A stretch of DNA of 64,000 nucleotides, from positions 21,424,471 to 21,488,470 of the forward strand of contig OY987247.1 in NCBI GenBank assembly GCA_963920765.1, written 5' to 3'. This DNA is from Ulota crispa. Lineage: Eukaryota; Streptophyta; Bryopsida; Orthotrichales; Orthotrichaceae. The first letter of the stretch is position 1. Each line of letters opens with the position of its first letter. Below are positions 24,401 to 38,588 of the stretch, piece by piece. The translations under genes and the position numbers were made by a program. The notes under the pieces are model-generated. The model was given only the letters and a program-made list of their open reading frames with translations. It had not been told where the DNA came from and searched no databases.

Positions 24401-26777
24401 GAGGCATGCTACACAATTCAGCATATGAAAATTTTACTTCCTACTAATGCTTTTGTCACTTCTATCTCAAAGTGTCACACATGACTAAGCAACAAATGCA
24501 TATTATAGCAAAACCAAATTCTTTCAATCTGTTACTTTTGTTGATACTATTTACAAGCAAATTGAATGTTTAATTACAACTACGCATGCATCAAAGGAAG
24601 CATTATTCATTAACTTGGAAAATGGAGATTTATTAGGACTTTTGCATATCAAGCTTTTCAAGAACATAAGTACAAATTATTCTTTTAGAAACATGTGATT
24701 CCAATGTTCCAATACATAAAGTACTATAATTGCAATAAATGACTGGTTATTTAGGGCATTATCCTCTATAGAATAGCTTTTGAAGAACTCTTCATAACTT
24801 AGCAAATTGAACCTCTCATGACATTAAAACCATGAAGATCTACTGATATAGCAATAGGAGAGGCATGATACTCACCTTCCAATAAGGTAGTTGAAAGAAG
24901 GTACTTATTCTCTTCATCCTTGTCTTTTTCACAAGATTGTGCACTCCAATTTGTCTACCACCTCCTTGTAGATAATTCTCCTTTTTTGCTTTGTGACGGA
25001 AGATGGTCAATCTTGATTGACGGCAAGGTGCTAGTAGAAGGTTTGATTGTCCATCAAAAGCAACCCGTGCTATTTTCCAACGATGGTTATTCCTCAACCA
25101 CTAGTGATGACCTAGAAAATTAGTCTTATATGCCTCTTTAGAATGGTTAGCTCTAGTTTCTTCATAACATACAAGGCAACTAGCAAAGCCCTAATCTACT
25201 TGTCTTGCAATGAGAGTGTACATAGGAAACTTATTTATGGTCCACAATAGCATCCTTTTGAGTTTGAAATGATGTTGTGACTCAACAATTTCAAACCTGT
25301 CTCTTGCTGAAATTCCTCTTTTCAACTTTGTCAAGTCTTGTAGCAGCAGCTACATAAAAACATCTATGTTGCTTTCCAATGGTGAGTATGGCCTAAGAAT
25401 AATGATACTTAAACATATGAAGACATGTTCAGTCAAGAGAAATGGAGGTAGATTATAGAGTACAATCATGACAGGCTAGACAAAGTGCTGAGATGACTAA
25501 ATGCTATGGGGATTAACTCCACCTAGTGCAAGTTCCATTCTCACATTTTGCGAGTTTTTGCTAAAACTAGAAAAAATTTGATCTATGAATTTTTGGCGCT
25601 ATTCATTGTTTACAACTAACCTAAGCTTCTCGTTTATAGAATGATTTTTGAAGTGCCACTTCATGTATTTCAATATTTTCGGACATTGAAACATCCTACG
25701 CAATCTTTTGAAGATGGAAAAATTATTTAAAAACACAATTTGGAACAATTTTAGACCCATGTAAGTACCTAGGTTTTTTTATAGATTGGACAAGTTTCTA
25801 GGTTTGAGTTTTCTTTCTAGAAAAGTGTTCTCTCGCACTTACAGCAGTGAATTGTCTCATGAGATAGAGCAAGCTTGAATAGCAACAACTTTATTACATA
25901 AAAACTCTTGGGACAAGTGTTATCCTCTTGAAAAACATTGTTTCTAAGGAAGATCAGAATCTTGTCTATGAAACTATGGCTGATAGAAAACAATGTTGAC
26001 AATGACAATAGAACAATAGCAAATTGTAGTTTTCTACACTATAAACCAAGGAAAAGAGGCATCAAAGCTTCTTGGATTAAATTATCTTGCAAATCTATCT
26101 AGTTGCCCTCTTTGCCATTTGAAAATGTCTCATTGAAGTCAACAAGTTCTTCTTTTGTTTTCAAGGATTGCCAATGTATTTCATGTACTCGGCCAAAAAA
26201 CTTTAAGTTGTGTCTTCTAAGTGCAAGTCCACGTTTTGTGGCTCTTCAAAGATGTTATTTTTTTGTGAGTTGTCAAAGTTGTCCTCATTATGTTCTATGT
26301 TGTCAAAGTTGTTATTAGTGCTGCGTCCATCACTTGATGCAGAGTTGCTATCCAATTTGTCTTTGTCTCCCACACTTGTCCTCTAATGACAAAAGTATTG
26401 CACATTAGACTTGTGCACCTTTGAAGCAGTTGACTTTTTTACATGTATGTATAAACATACATGTCAGTACAGCAAAAAGATATGCAATGCATCGTCATAC
26501 GTAAACCTCAAGTTTCAAAATCAGAGTGTGTCCAACTTTAGAACATACCAGTGAGTGTAACTTGATGCAACTATACTAACTCAGACTTGGAGTAAAAAAC
26601 CAAGTGACTTACTAGTAGAGGTTCTATAAGAGTGTTATTGAAGCCATATTTCTGGTGGTGAGTTGCAACAACATCAACCGCTTCAATTCTCAAACCGTGG
26701 CAATTCACACATGTACAAGGGTATCTAGGGATTTGTTGGAGTGTAGCTACATCTTTTTTTGCATGGGATATATGCAT
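21420..26777 (-). pseudogene. Tnp2 transposase, CACTA/En-Spm, copy C (badly decayed)
   Basis: Exon 1 (26777-26613) encodes a transposase-associated domain (RYPCTCVNCHGLRIEAVDVV) and ends at a clean GTAAGT donor. Exon 2 (from about 26382) has an acidic Asn/Asp linker (SVGDKDKLDSNSASSDG). It then becomes a stop-riddled Transposase_21 core near 26.0-25.2 kb (ALSHETIHCCKCERTLF). Next comes HRWKIARVAFDGQ and RISTFFQLPYWK at a GTGAGT donor (exon end 24876). An intron of about 2.6 kb contains a MITE. The last recognised exon (about 22279-21420) has VRHLLDPMHMKKNVCKN and a DUF4218 block (HDFHILMQQVLPVCLRNVG, TRWMYPIEWYMKGLKGFVRN, GSMANAYMRKESVRFL). DUF4216 was not found downstream. It is inactive. 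Confidence 0.75.
23782..24363. mobile_element. Stowaway-like MITE in Tnp2 copy C intron
   Basis: The left end CTCCCTCTATCCCAATATAA, continuing AGCTCCAAA, is matched by the reverse complement of the right end, ATCCCTTTGTCCCATTACAA, continuing AGCTCCAAA. TA lies on both sides (23780-23781 and 24364-24365). The CTCCCTC.GTCCCA-type end and TA duplication are typical of Stowaway (Tc1/mariner-derived) MITEs. At 582 bp it is long, because it holds a diverged direct repeat of about 165 bp (units near 24010 and 24175, sharing TTGCATGGAATTT and TATTGAT.CTAGAA). No coding capacity. Confidence 0.65.
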
Positions 26778-29700
26778 CTAAAAGTTGTTGACAACTCATT
26801 CTTGAATTGATTTGTAATTGGAATTCTTGTTAAGTGGAATATTAGTTATTGAATAAACAAGGAAACTAAGAATATTGGATTTGGGCTTGTCATTCTTTAT
26901 GTTATGTTAAAAATTATGACAATAATCAACAAATTAATCCAACCAAAATGATGCAGAACAATTGCCTCGGAGAGATTACTAGCCTATGTTTTAGGAACCA
27001 CTTGAGTTAAAAGATAGGGTCTATTTAATTCAAAGGACAAAAAAATTACATAATATGTAGAACTATTATATGGTTCATAAAATACTATATATTTTAGTAT
27101 ATATAAATTAGGGTATGTAAAAACATTAGGTAGTAGGATTTTTTATTAATAAGTTAGCCTTGATAAATAGGGGTTGTAAAAAAAATTAGTGTTACTTGTT
27201 GCTAACCATGTTAAATTGTTTTAAATACATGCCATAGAATTGAGAAATACTACAAACTTGTTAATAAAAATTTCCACTTGGACAATAGCCTTTTAATTCA
27301 TATGCTTGTTATTGGTTTCATGGTGAATACCATGTGTGTGTATGTAATAGAAGGTTTTTTTTTTTTTAATGAATAATGGAGATAGGATAAAATTAAACAA
27401 ATAAAATTTATACATAAAATAGCCCCATTTAAAAACCAAATGCATGAATTTATAAAAAAAAAAATACAATACTAGAAATATGATCCACATAGCTTTTTAT
27501 ATAAAAACACGGTCATTTTAATTACCGTATTTTAAATAAATAGCCCTACATCAAATACCCTCTTAATTCACTTGTATACCATAATATCACAAAGAGTGAT
27601 CTCCCCAAGACAATTGCACAAAATATTAGAGGATTAAGCACATGAGAAGTGTTCATTTTTGTTTCTAAAACTAAAATAAATGATAACATACATATGTTCC
27701 TCGATTGTAAGATCATTTAGCAAAGTAACCTTTGTAATATTATTACCCCTTTCATTATAATCTTCATGCACTCAACTTGTCCAACCATATTTCTCTAAAT
27801 GTTTATAATTTGGAATGGCATTTTGAGTAATTAGATGTGATTCCAAACGCAAAATAACCATCTACAATACAATCTACTTTTGAAATCGATGACGTAATAT
27901 ACAGTTCAAACACATCCCCTTAAATGTTATGAAACAGATACTTGCTTACTAGTGACAGAGTGGAAGTGGGGACGTCAATGTTCTTCACAGTGCGTAGTTC
28001 ACAACAATACCAAGAGCTCTTTTATTGCACTAGAAAGTGATTTTGTCTAAAGCAGAGCTCTCCATTGCCTTACTTTCATATAGAGTAAGTTAATGTACTG
28101 AACTATATTTGTGTCATTAGAAACCGCAATTGTGCTTGTGCACATAAAACAGCAACTTCAATGAAATATGTTGAAGCTCCTAGACAATTCTTCATGTGTA
28201 AATGAACTGATGAAATTGAAGGGTATAGCAAACAACATGATCATATCAACACCCTATGTAGGAAAAATAGATGAACTTAAGAAGTGAAAGCACTTGAAAC
28301 TAGAGAAGCTAAGACATTTACATAGACTGGTGTAAAGATCATCATTTGCTCATATAATTTTCTAATCACAAGAGATGAAGTATCTTACAAGTAGAAGTCA
28401 ATAGTCTATAGTAATTGTGGGTTGGATGCCAAAAATTCAGCTCCAACTCAATCTAAGATCCCACCCTTGCCAATAAAAGTTAGTACTGAAACTAGTGAGG
28501 TATACAAAGTAAGCACATGCATTTTTTACTAAAATTTATGCAAGTAAAGCTTGCCAGTTTCAAAGAGTTCAAGAGCATATTGTATGCACTAATTGAATAG
28601 GGTTATGTTCACATCCAGCAATGCCAACATTGATGGTAGAGGTTTGTGTCAACAACGAGTCCTAAAAATTGTTATTGTCCTTGCGGAGTGTTAGTTGGTT
28701 GTTAACTAATAGTATTAATATCTTTTCAATCCCAAAGACAAGAATGCATATGAATATGTGAATTATATAATAAATGATATAGTGAACACATAGCCGCATT
28801 TCTCTTAGCATTCACAATGTGCATAGACGTATGTAAACCAAGATAACAAATGTTTGTGATATGATATGTGCGTGTCAAACAATTGATGTCCTCTCTCCTC
28901 AATGACTTAATCAACAACTCTTATAGTATAGTTGGCTCAGTGAGAGTTTACTATTGACTTAAACATATTGTTAATCATGCTACTCCAATTATCTAGCTTT
29001 CAAATGAACTGAACAACACATAATTAGAGCAATATGAATTACAACAAAGTTTTCAAATATAAAACTTGAACTCCTTTTGTTTTGTCAACAAAACATGACC
29101 ACATGTCTTAATTAACAAAATAAAGTGAGGATTAAAGCAAATGAAGATGTAATTATTCAATGACACTAAAAGCATAAATGTGCATGTCAAATTTGCTTTA
29201 CATTGATAAGCATTTGCAATTGACAATTTATTGATAGCCAGCCTCACATATGGTGATGTTAAGTGTTGCAATGCCTACACCGGATCATAGAGGAAGTGAA
29301 TATAAAACAATCCGGTTTGGTAGTATAATTGCAATGATAATGTACTCTTGTTTCCAGATTTGCATATTGTAATTGCTAAAACCCTATTTTGTTTGATTAA
29401 ATGTCTACTTGGATGGAAACCCAAGTGTGTAATCTATAATTTACCACAATTGCATAGAATGTGTAAGTGGGTGCTTACAAACACAGTGAAGCACTTCAAA
29501 AGTACATGCCCTATTTTTAAATTGTATTTTTAGTATCACAAAGGTGGCATTTAAAGAGCTTCATTCTAATGAGAAAATTGTGATAGCTAATCTAGCATCT
29601 CCACTTGTTTTATGCACAAATTAAAGCTGGCAAGCAATTCCTACATTGAGATGACCTAAAAGACATCAATCACAAAAAATTCTCCCGATTGTTTTGATCC

Positions 29701-30640
29701 CCTTTAAGTCTCTAGCAAATAAAGTTGCGAGCTGCACAACCAATTTTTGCATTCAAGTATGGCGCAATATGTGAAGAGTATATTTTTAGATGGAATGAGA
29801 ATCGATATGCAAAGGATTTCAAGGAAAGAATCAAGAAATCAATTTTCAAACTTGTTTAGAATTTTTGCTTACAATCATCTTTTGCATTGCCAAAAGCAAC
29901 TTATTATCTTGAGTTGCATTCCTTAATGTGATAAGCAATGCTGCCAGTTTTAGACACTAGAAGGGAACCATGACCAAATTGACTAAAGATCAACAAGAAC
30001 TTGACTGTTTTGACAAAAAGCATATCTTTGTCAATTTTTCAATCCATCTGGTTGTTAATTATATAATTCTTCAAATCTTTGACTTTATCCCAGTCTCAAA
30101 AGGACATTAGAAGTATGCCCAACAAAAATCAATAAATGTGGCAAAAGACTCCTTCCTTGCAATTTCTTTGTATGTTTTGAAAAATATGTACTTAGATTTT
30201 CACACTGTTAAAACATATAGTAAAAAAGCAACAAGTACTTCATTGCACATAAAAGTTAATTATTGCTAGGATTAATATTTGTTTGACATGATAAGGGCAT
30301 CGCTTGGTACACTTCATCTTTGGTATTTTATTTAATACTTGATGGCCCTACAAGGGAAAACGTGTAGATAGATTTGTCCACCTAGACATGCCCAAAAATG
30401 CATGCCACAAATCCTAATTTTGAAACCCATCTTTGGTCGAACACTCTGTACTACCTTCACTTCCTGACACACTGCTACTCCCGCCGGCAATCTCTATTCT
30501 TGGCAAGCTCTCACCGATAGCTGTAGGGGTAAAATGTTGTCTTGTATGCCTTCTTATAAAGTTGCTACCACCATCCACCATATTGTCTTCCTCCTCTTCT
30601 TTGTCAAAATTAAGAATTTGATGTCCTACGTGTTTTGCAG
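26778..30640. other. AT-rich non-coding stretch
   Basis: No gene is supported in this 3.9 kb, which contains long A/T runs (for example near 27350 and 27455). It separates the 5' end of Tnp2 copy C from the 3' end of copy B, both on the minus strand. It therefore probably includes both elements' terminal and flanking DNA, but I could not find a convincing CACTA terminus. Confidence 0.4.
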
Positions 30641-33600
30641 AGCAAGCTCAATCTTGTCCAATGCCGGGAAAATGGCCTCTTTCAACCCACCTTCCATGTT
30701 GCATGCTATTGTTGGTTTCTAGATTGGCTGCCCTTCCTGCACCGCGGCCACGTCGACTTGGGCCTCCTCGTTCTATTCTCCCACCACTTTGACCCCTACT
30801 TGGCATGAGGACTTCTTGCAACACAAAATTCCTGCCTATTATAGCCATTGTCTATGGATTCTCACAAACGTTGATTTCCCGTCAAAGTTCCACATAATTG
30901 TTGTCGCGTCCCATGTTGAACAAAGTATCTTTGTTGTCATCTTGCATTGTCAAGTAAGACCCTTCTACCGCGTACCTCCTTCCTCAACACAATTTTCAGC
31001 TTGGATTTTCCTCAACGTCACTGTAGAAAACCTGTTCAACATGTCTAGGATATGCAAAGCTGTCAGCATTGTGACATCCAACTCTCTTTTTGAAGTTAGC
31101 CATTGTGAAGTCCCATTTGTCCTTTTTTATGGTGGCACTATCTCCCTTGTAGTTAGCTTTCACAAAGTTGCATACCAATACAACTAGACAATGACCTCTA
31201 TAATTCAATTCTAGAATCTTGACAAGATGGCCAAGGTATTCAACTTTAGCGGTCATTGGATGCAAATCCCGCCTACCATTTTTGCATACTTGAGTGAATA
31301 TTGTGGCAACTCTACTATCTGCAGTTCTCATACTCATTTTAGCGCTGAACACTTTGTAATGAGTTCCATAGGCAAACATAGACTTGTAAGCATTGGCTAT
31401 AGAGAGAGGGCCCCTAATTGTCTCTTGAATCTCCTCATCCATACTCCTTCCTACTTGAATATCCCGCCAAACCTCTTCGACAGACCATTGTGCAAAAGTT
31501 GGTAGCACTTGTAAGTCCTCTAGAAAGTTAAACCGTGATCTCCTCCCTTGTCCATGATTTTCCAATCGGTACTGCTGTCTTTGCATGTTGCGGTTAGAGA
31601 CTGCTTGCTCATACCTCCTACAAACACCGTAGGCATTTCACATGACATCAGTCCTCATAAGTGAACACTGTAACAGTATGTATACATAAGAATATGCACA
31701 AACAACCCCAACATGTTTTAAAGTCACATACTCTTCATAAAGACAACAAAAACTTGGTGAATTCAACTAATTTCTTCCTTAGAAATTATAACACACACAT
31801 CATCATCATAATAAATAGTACATTACTTTTGACTCAGGTGTTACGTTTTGTGACATGACCAATCTTTCACATACTATTTTTGCTAGATGAATGTTCTCAG
31901 GTATTACTATATGGCATAATCTAAGGAAAATAATAACTCCAGCTACTTCACTATACTAGGAGAGGCCATGTAATTGAGAAACCTTCAGAACATTAGCCTT
32001 CTTACAAAGAATTAGTTTCAATGAATCATTTGACAACAACACAATCAATACACGTATTGACATTATTATGTTTCACTACTATCATATATTCATTTCAGCC
32101 TTACCATTTGTTTTTGTTTCCAACAAAAAAACCACTAAGTGATGTTGACATAATAAGCTAAAACTCGCATTACTTCCCTACTACATGATAATTCAGAAAA
32201 CCATATGTACACGGCCCCTATTGAACAACATCAAATACCAGCGCCCTCTTCTCCCCAGTCTTATTCTTTGTTGACTTATCCTTGCTGATGACAAAAACAT
32301 AAAAGACATAATTTCATATCTTCATGAATGATCTTTCACAACAACAAAAGAATATCAATCTATAATTGATTGGGTCAACTTGTTTCCGAACAACATTAAA
32401 ACTTCCCAAATTTTAATACATTTAATGACTTACCATTACAACACCTATCACATATACATGAAATACATAAAGTGATAAAGACAATATTACCACTCGAATG
32501 CACTTTCACATTTTGATTCAATTTATGACTTCCAAACCTCTCCAACACAATGTACATCAGTACTTTGTATTTTCATGTACTAATCCCTTCTTGAAATCCA
32601 CAAATATGTCTTAGTTTTACCAAATAATGAACAGAAATCCCCTTTTTGGACCTAGGGGTATTTCAGACTCTACTTAATTTAGTATGAACTATAGTAATTT
32701 CAACATTATATTCAATTCATATAAACCAAATCTGTAAAATAAGTTGGCTTAACCCCTAAGTGTCTTGCTAAGAAAATTCAGCATACCTCCAACATGAAAC
32801 CTTCAACATGTTTCCCTAGTTTTTGAAAAGTTGAATAAATAATCACATAATCCAAACCAGTCATTTTATACCTAACTATAAATCAAATGTTTTAAAGTGA
32901 TTTGATTTCAAATCCAAGTAAATTTGCAAAATCCCCACTGTTGAGAATCTCATGTTTTTTGATTTGGGCAATAATTCAAAATATGGATTTTGGACTTTCA
33001 TGTAATATTTTTGCAAAAAAAAGATTCACCTAATGGCTGATTACATAAGATTGTGTCTTGCTATACTTGATGGAAAAAAACTCCACAAATGGAAAAAAAC
33101 TCCAAAAGATATGGTCACTCAAAGTAGCTAGATTCTACTAGCTCCTTACTTTAGAGCTGTAAAAAGTTTGCCCAAATCCAACAAAAAGAAGTGACACATC
33201 ACCAAACTTCTCCCTTGTACAATACAAGACATGAGAGCATCCATCCCATCCACTCTCTAAGCCGCTCCCTTTGTTTTTGCCTAAAGACATTCTTCTCCTA
33301 ATTGTTGAAAAAATAGAAAATTTTCCATATTCCATGTAGAATCTAGAGCAAAGGAGGCACTTCAAGGAACAACAAGCCGATCAAAAAAAATTCTTGAACT
33401 AACAATTCCATTTGGACTTGAGTGGTGGACCAAAAGTTGAGCTAAAAATGCCTCTTTTGTATACTTCACACCTCCAAGCACCCCCTTTGGCCATATTGGG
33501 CTCCTTGGTCTTTTAGGGATTAAACTTTGTCAAAAATTTTAATTGCCAAACCCTACAAATCCAAAACTACTGACCTACTATATATAGTCTTCACTTCTTT

Positions 33601-36600
33601 GTTTTCTAAGTGACGTTACATTAACCATTTGTTCAGTGTCACTTCTTTGCATATATGACATCCTCTTTATATTTCAATGTTCACAACACTAAAACATGTC
33701 TTCTTCATCCACTTTTACTTGGAACACAAATTTGAATTACATACTACATTCATTTAAATTGAATACTAACTTTTCAATCACTTAGCAGATTCAGTACCTT
33801 TGTTACTAACAAAAAATATTACGAGTGACACTGACATCTTCTGGCATTTTGTATATCATACCCACACCATCCTCTTTGCTCTATTGATCAATGACATTTA
33901 AAAACATGATTACTGCACTTTCCAATCATCAAAACATATGTAGCTAGACATGAAGAGAACAGCAAATTACCTGCGGTAATGCTCTACGTGGACGGTGTTA
34001 TCTAATACAAAGCCATGAATGAGATTGAGGAAGTCTGCATCCATGATTCGATCATACTTTTTCCCTTCCAAGATTTCATCAATCATTGTTGGTTCCTCAT
34101 TGTCATCCCACACTCTTTGCCTAGTTGGAGTGTACTGTGACATGTACTCTATCATAAAACCAACGGACTTGTCTCTTGTGTATGCACATGCCATGCTGCC
34201 CTCTGGCTTGGCTTTGTTCTTCACATACCCCTTGAGGACCTTCATGAACCTCTCAAAGGGGTACATTCACCTTGTGTGGACCGGGCTGCACATAAACAAT
34301 TCTTGTACTAAGTGCACAAGAAGATGCATCATAATCACAAATATCGAAGGTGGGAATACCTTCTCTAACAAACACTATGTTTCAGCAACCTTGTCAAGCA
34401 TGTCCTCCTTCATGTTCAAATCCACCACCTTTGCACATTATTTGCAAAAAAGCTTGCTCACCCTCATAATTGAACCAACTACCTTAGGGTCTCTAACATT
34501 TCTCAAACACAGGGGTAGAACTTGTTCCATGAGAATGTGGTAATCATATGATTTTAGTCCTTTGAGTTTACCATCTTGGATCCTCTGGCTCAGAGGCATC
34601 ACATAATTAGAAGGGAACTTCAAATTCCGCAATGTAATCATGAATTGTGCCTGTTTTGTTTTTGTTAGCATAGATGTGGCGTTTGGCATGAAGTTTGACA
34701 GTCTGTTGGGATTTGGTTGAAGATGAAGGTGGGGAAAAATATTACGCACCCTCATGTCTTCCCTAGATTTGACACCATTTGTCTCACCAAACAACGTCTT
34801 CAATAAACTCTTGCAAACGTTTTTCTCACAGTGCATAATGTCAAGTATATGACGCACTGGCAAGGGTTGCACACCAACAACATTCCAACATTAGTAAATT
34901 TTACTCATACATAGAGTCCCTCTTAAAGCAGTGAAACTTTGTACACCATTAATATTCCGTAAATGTTATGACATGTACCCATGTATGTCCGTTATTGTAA
35001 ATTATAGATAACTCACACTGTACTAGTCTAAGTAACATTTCAAACGGCTACTTGTTCAGAATTAATTCAACAATCCATAATGTGTAATTATACTATATTC
35101 TCACACTTTGTATCTTCAAAGGAAACATTTTAAAGGAATATTAAAACACTGTATTAGAAATTTATTAATCCTCGCAGTATGTTTAAGTCATAATGAATAT
35201 ACAAGTACAAAACCTATTAAGTTAATCTAAATGTAGTCTCATTTAAATCATCTCATATATTGCTCTTTTTCTTCTAAAAGTATAACAAATTTTACAAGAG
35301 CACTCAGTTTACAAGTAATTACATTGTCATATAACCAATGTTTGAGCTGTTTAATTAATTGGTGGACTTTTGTAGGTGTGTTTACAAAAATTAATAAGAC
35401 AAACAAAAAATACTAAGCAAAACATAGGTTGTAAGGATTATCAAATTACAATATAATTTGACAAACTTCAATGAAATTCAATATGAACTGAACATGCTGA
35501 CATCTCCATTACAAGTGGTGTTGATATCTTATTGAACATGTATTGCCGCAAATTTTAAATATGTTCAGCACCCATCATAATAAACCTAATTCCCATATAT
35601 AGAATGTTATAATTCAATTTTTATTATATTGATATGTTTTTTTGATGAAGCCTTGTCCTCTTTCACACTCTACATGTAATGAAATAATCCCTATACAAAA
35701 CAATGTGTACGTGAATAGTGCAACCACAACATAAATTGATATTGAAAAAATCATTTAATAAACACGAGCATATATTCATGCATTCCGACATGGATATTGG
35801 GTCATCAGCATTACGACAGACCATTCATCCACAATAGTGTACACTATGTGGAATACATCTATTGACTTAAACATGTACTACTATAAACTAATGCGTATAC
35901 GTCATTGTAACAAAGAAAGCCAACATAAGGTACAACTCAACATACTCACTAAGAATTTGCAATTACACTATTACAGAAATTCAGCTCACACTACCATCAC
36001 CTTCCATATGCATACTAAAATATGATTTGGGAAAGGGTGGTTTGTCATGTACCAAAAAACACAACCGTCAATGTCAATAACTTATCTCTAACATTCTTAT
36101 GTGACCTAAAATTCCTTCATACAAATTTTGTACTATCTTCCATTTGAAAAAAAAAGACCCCTCATACTATTACTTCATGCAATCATGACTTCTTGAATTC
36201 ACATTTTTAATTTGTTCCTAAAGAGAACAAGGTATTTTGTTTATTAAGTAAGGAATCTTAGTTTTGATTAGTGTATAGTTTGTTTCTCTAATTACTTCTT
36301 TGGACTTGGACTGATTGTATTATTGGCCATTCATTGAAGACTTCACAATACTTGCGATAAACCTTGATTGCATAATAAAAAAAACTCAATTGAAGTTACC
36401 AATACATTTCCCACAACTACTACTTACATACTAATTTCTTCCAAACTACATATTCAAAATATATATTATAAAAGTTTCAAATTACTTTGTCACGTATTAA
36501 TTCAAGTACAGGACTTCAATTTTGAAATTATAGAAAAAACATAAACTACCAAACTTCATTGTTTAATCAACAAATTTTTTTTAATTTTCACATTGGTATT

Positions 36601-38588
36601 CCAAATATAAATGCAACTCTCATTTCTATTAGACGGCTAAATAATTCAAAGGCATTAATCTCTTCTATTGTCAGAAAAATCTTTTACAAATATGGATTTG
36701 TTTTTTGACTAAAACTCTTACTTCATCCATAAATATACACAACATCATACTCATCAATAACAACATTTTATAAAGTATAATACAAACATTCTTGTATTTA
36801 CATTTATTTGAACTCATAAGCAAATCAGTTTATGTCAATTGATATGAATTAGTGGAACACATTACACATAGATTTTCAAAGGTATTATCTCAAAATCAAC
36901 AGATTTCTAGTACAAGTGAACTTAGTAATTTACCTTATATTTCAACTCAACATTATTAGTATTTCGTTTGTGTAACCTTTTCAATTATAATTTGAAAAGA
37001 ATATTTCTGTACAATCCACATGAATTATGCTGACACTAAAATTTTCCTCTGTAAGAGCACTCTACAAAATGATATGAATACATTCAATTTCTAATCACAT
37101 TGAAAATAATGTCACTGAAAACATACTTTGTTACGTGGTTCAAATTTTCATTCAAACTCTCTCATTACAAAACCCAGAATGACAATTCCACATCAATTTC
37201 TGGTCAACAATTACATGTCACTTCATATCAAACATATGATATATTGTGGAATGAGGGGTTTGAGAAACATACCAACTAGTAGGGTAGCTCAAAGAGCACG
37301 CTAACCCTCTTGACTCCCAATTTTTTCAAGGGATTGTTCTTTGCATTTGCATGGCCCCCGCAATCCAAATATCTTTGCCTTCGTGCCCACGCTCATAAAT
37401 ATTGGTGCCAGTCTAACAAATAGGCCAGTCACGTATTTTGATGTTTTCATCAAAATCCGCCCTTGCTGTCCTCCATGTGTGAGTTTTTGGCAACCACCTC
37501 CAATGCCCCATATACAACATCTTATCTGCCTCACTCAAATGCTCAGTAACAGTTTCTGGACCACAAATAGGACAACCGGCATACCCTTTGCCGGCTTGTC
37601 CTAAAACCAAAGTGTATGCCAAGAAATCATTGATGGTCGACAGCAAAATTCCTCTGAGTTTGAATTGTTGCTCTGGTTCCACGGGTATGGACATGTCAAT
37701 TGCAAAGACCCCCCTCCATAGCTTCTTCAAGTCATTGACCAACGGTTGTAGGAAAACATTGATATTTTCCTTTGATGGTGATGATGGGCCAAGTACTAAT
37801 ATTTTCAATGACATGAAGAACCTCCTAGTTACTAAATAAGGGGGTAGGCTGTAAAGTACCGTGAGAATGGACCAAACACAATGTTTACTTGATTGTAAAC
37901 TATGAGGGTTCATGCCATCTAAAGAAATCCCCATCCTGACATTCCTTTCCTCTCTCAAAAATGCTAGATATGTCATATCAACGTGACTCCATTGTGGACT
38001 GTCTACAATAGACCTCATTTTACTATCACGTGAATTGTTGTTTTTATGCCAAGTTAAATGTTTGGCAATTTCAGGACATCTATACAACCATCTTAATCTT
38101 TTGATGATAGAGAAATACCTCAGAACCCTAATCGGCACTGTCTTAGATCCTTGAATGTATCGTGATTTCTGGCATGCTGGACACTCAACCAAATCACATT
38201 TCTCTTTCCAATACAACATTTGACTGTATTCATAGTAGTGAATGGTCTCGTGTGCTAGGCCAAGTTGCATGAGGAGGCCCTTTGGGTCATACAAGTTCTT
38301 AGAGCATTTGTTCCCTACTAGTAGAACATCGTACTTCAAAAATTTAAGGAACTCATCCAAACATCAATGACCCACTGAGAACAAATTGCAAAGCTACACG
38401 ATCACTACATTGAACTACAAGCAACTTGTAGTAGCTATAGGGTAAAACGGCTCACCCGCACTACACATGAGGGACTCTAGGAGGTTGCTATTGTGGACAT
38501 CTTTCACTGCTGCAAACAAATCATTGAAATTGACAACAACGCCATTGTCTTTAGAGCTTGACTCATAAATTTTGTCAGCCCTAGTGTA
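30640..38588 (-). pseudogene. Tnp2 transposase, CACTA/En-Spm, copy B (best preserved, 5' truncated)
   Basis: Exons read on the minus strand: 38588-38456 (TRADKIYESSSKDNG..., donor GTGAGC), 38374-37273 (Transposase_21), 34856-33971 (DUF4218, donor GTAATT) and about 31614-30640 (DUF4216 and tail). The introns are about 81 b, 2.4 kb and 2.36 kb. The core has ALSHETIH-like LAHETIHYYEYSQMLYWKEK, CPACQKSRY, VLRYFSIIKRLRWLYR, NVRMGISLDGMNPHS, AGKGYAGCPICGPE and VKRVSVLFELPY. Later exons have RHILDIMHCEKNVCKSLLKT, YDYHILMEQVLPLCLRN and LELNYRGHCLVVLVCNFVKA. The tail is Arg/Gly-rich (GGPSRRGRGAGRAAN). Only a few stops break it, for example the LPYW tryptophan as TAG, a TGA near 38365 and a TAG after RDWPIC. 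The N-terminal transposase-associated domain is missing because the inverted-repeat arm begins at 38589. Confidence 0.82.
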
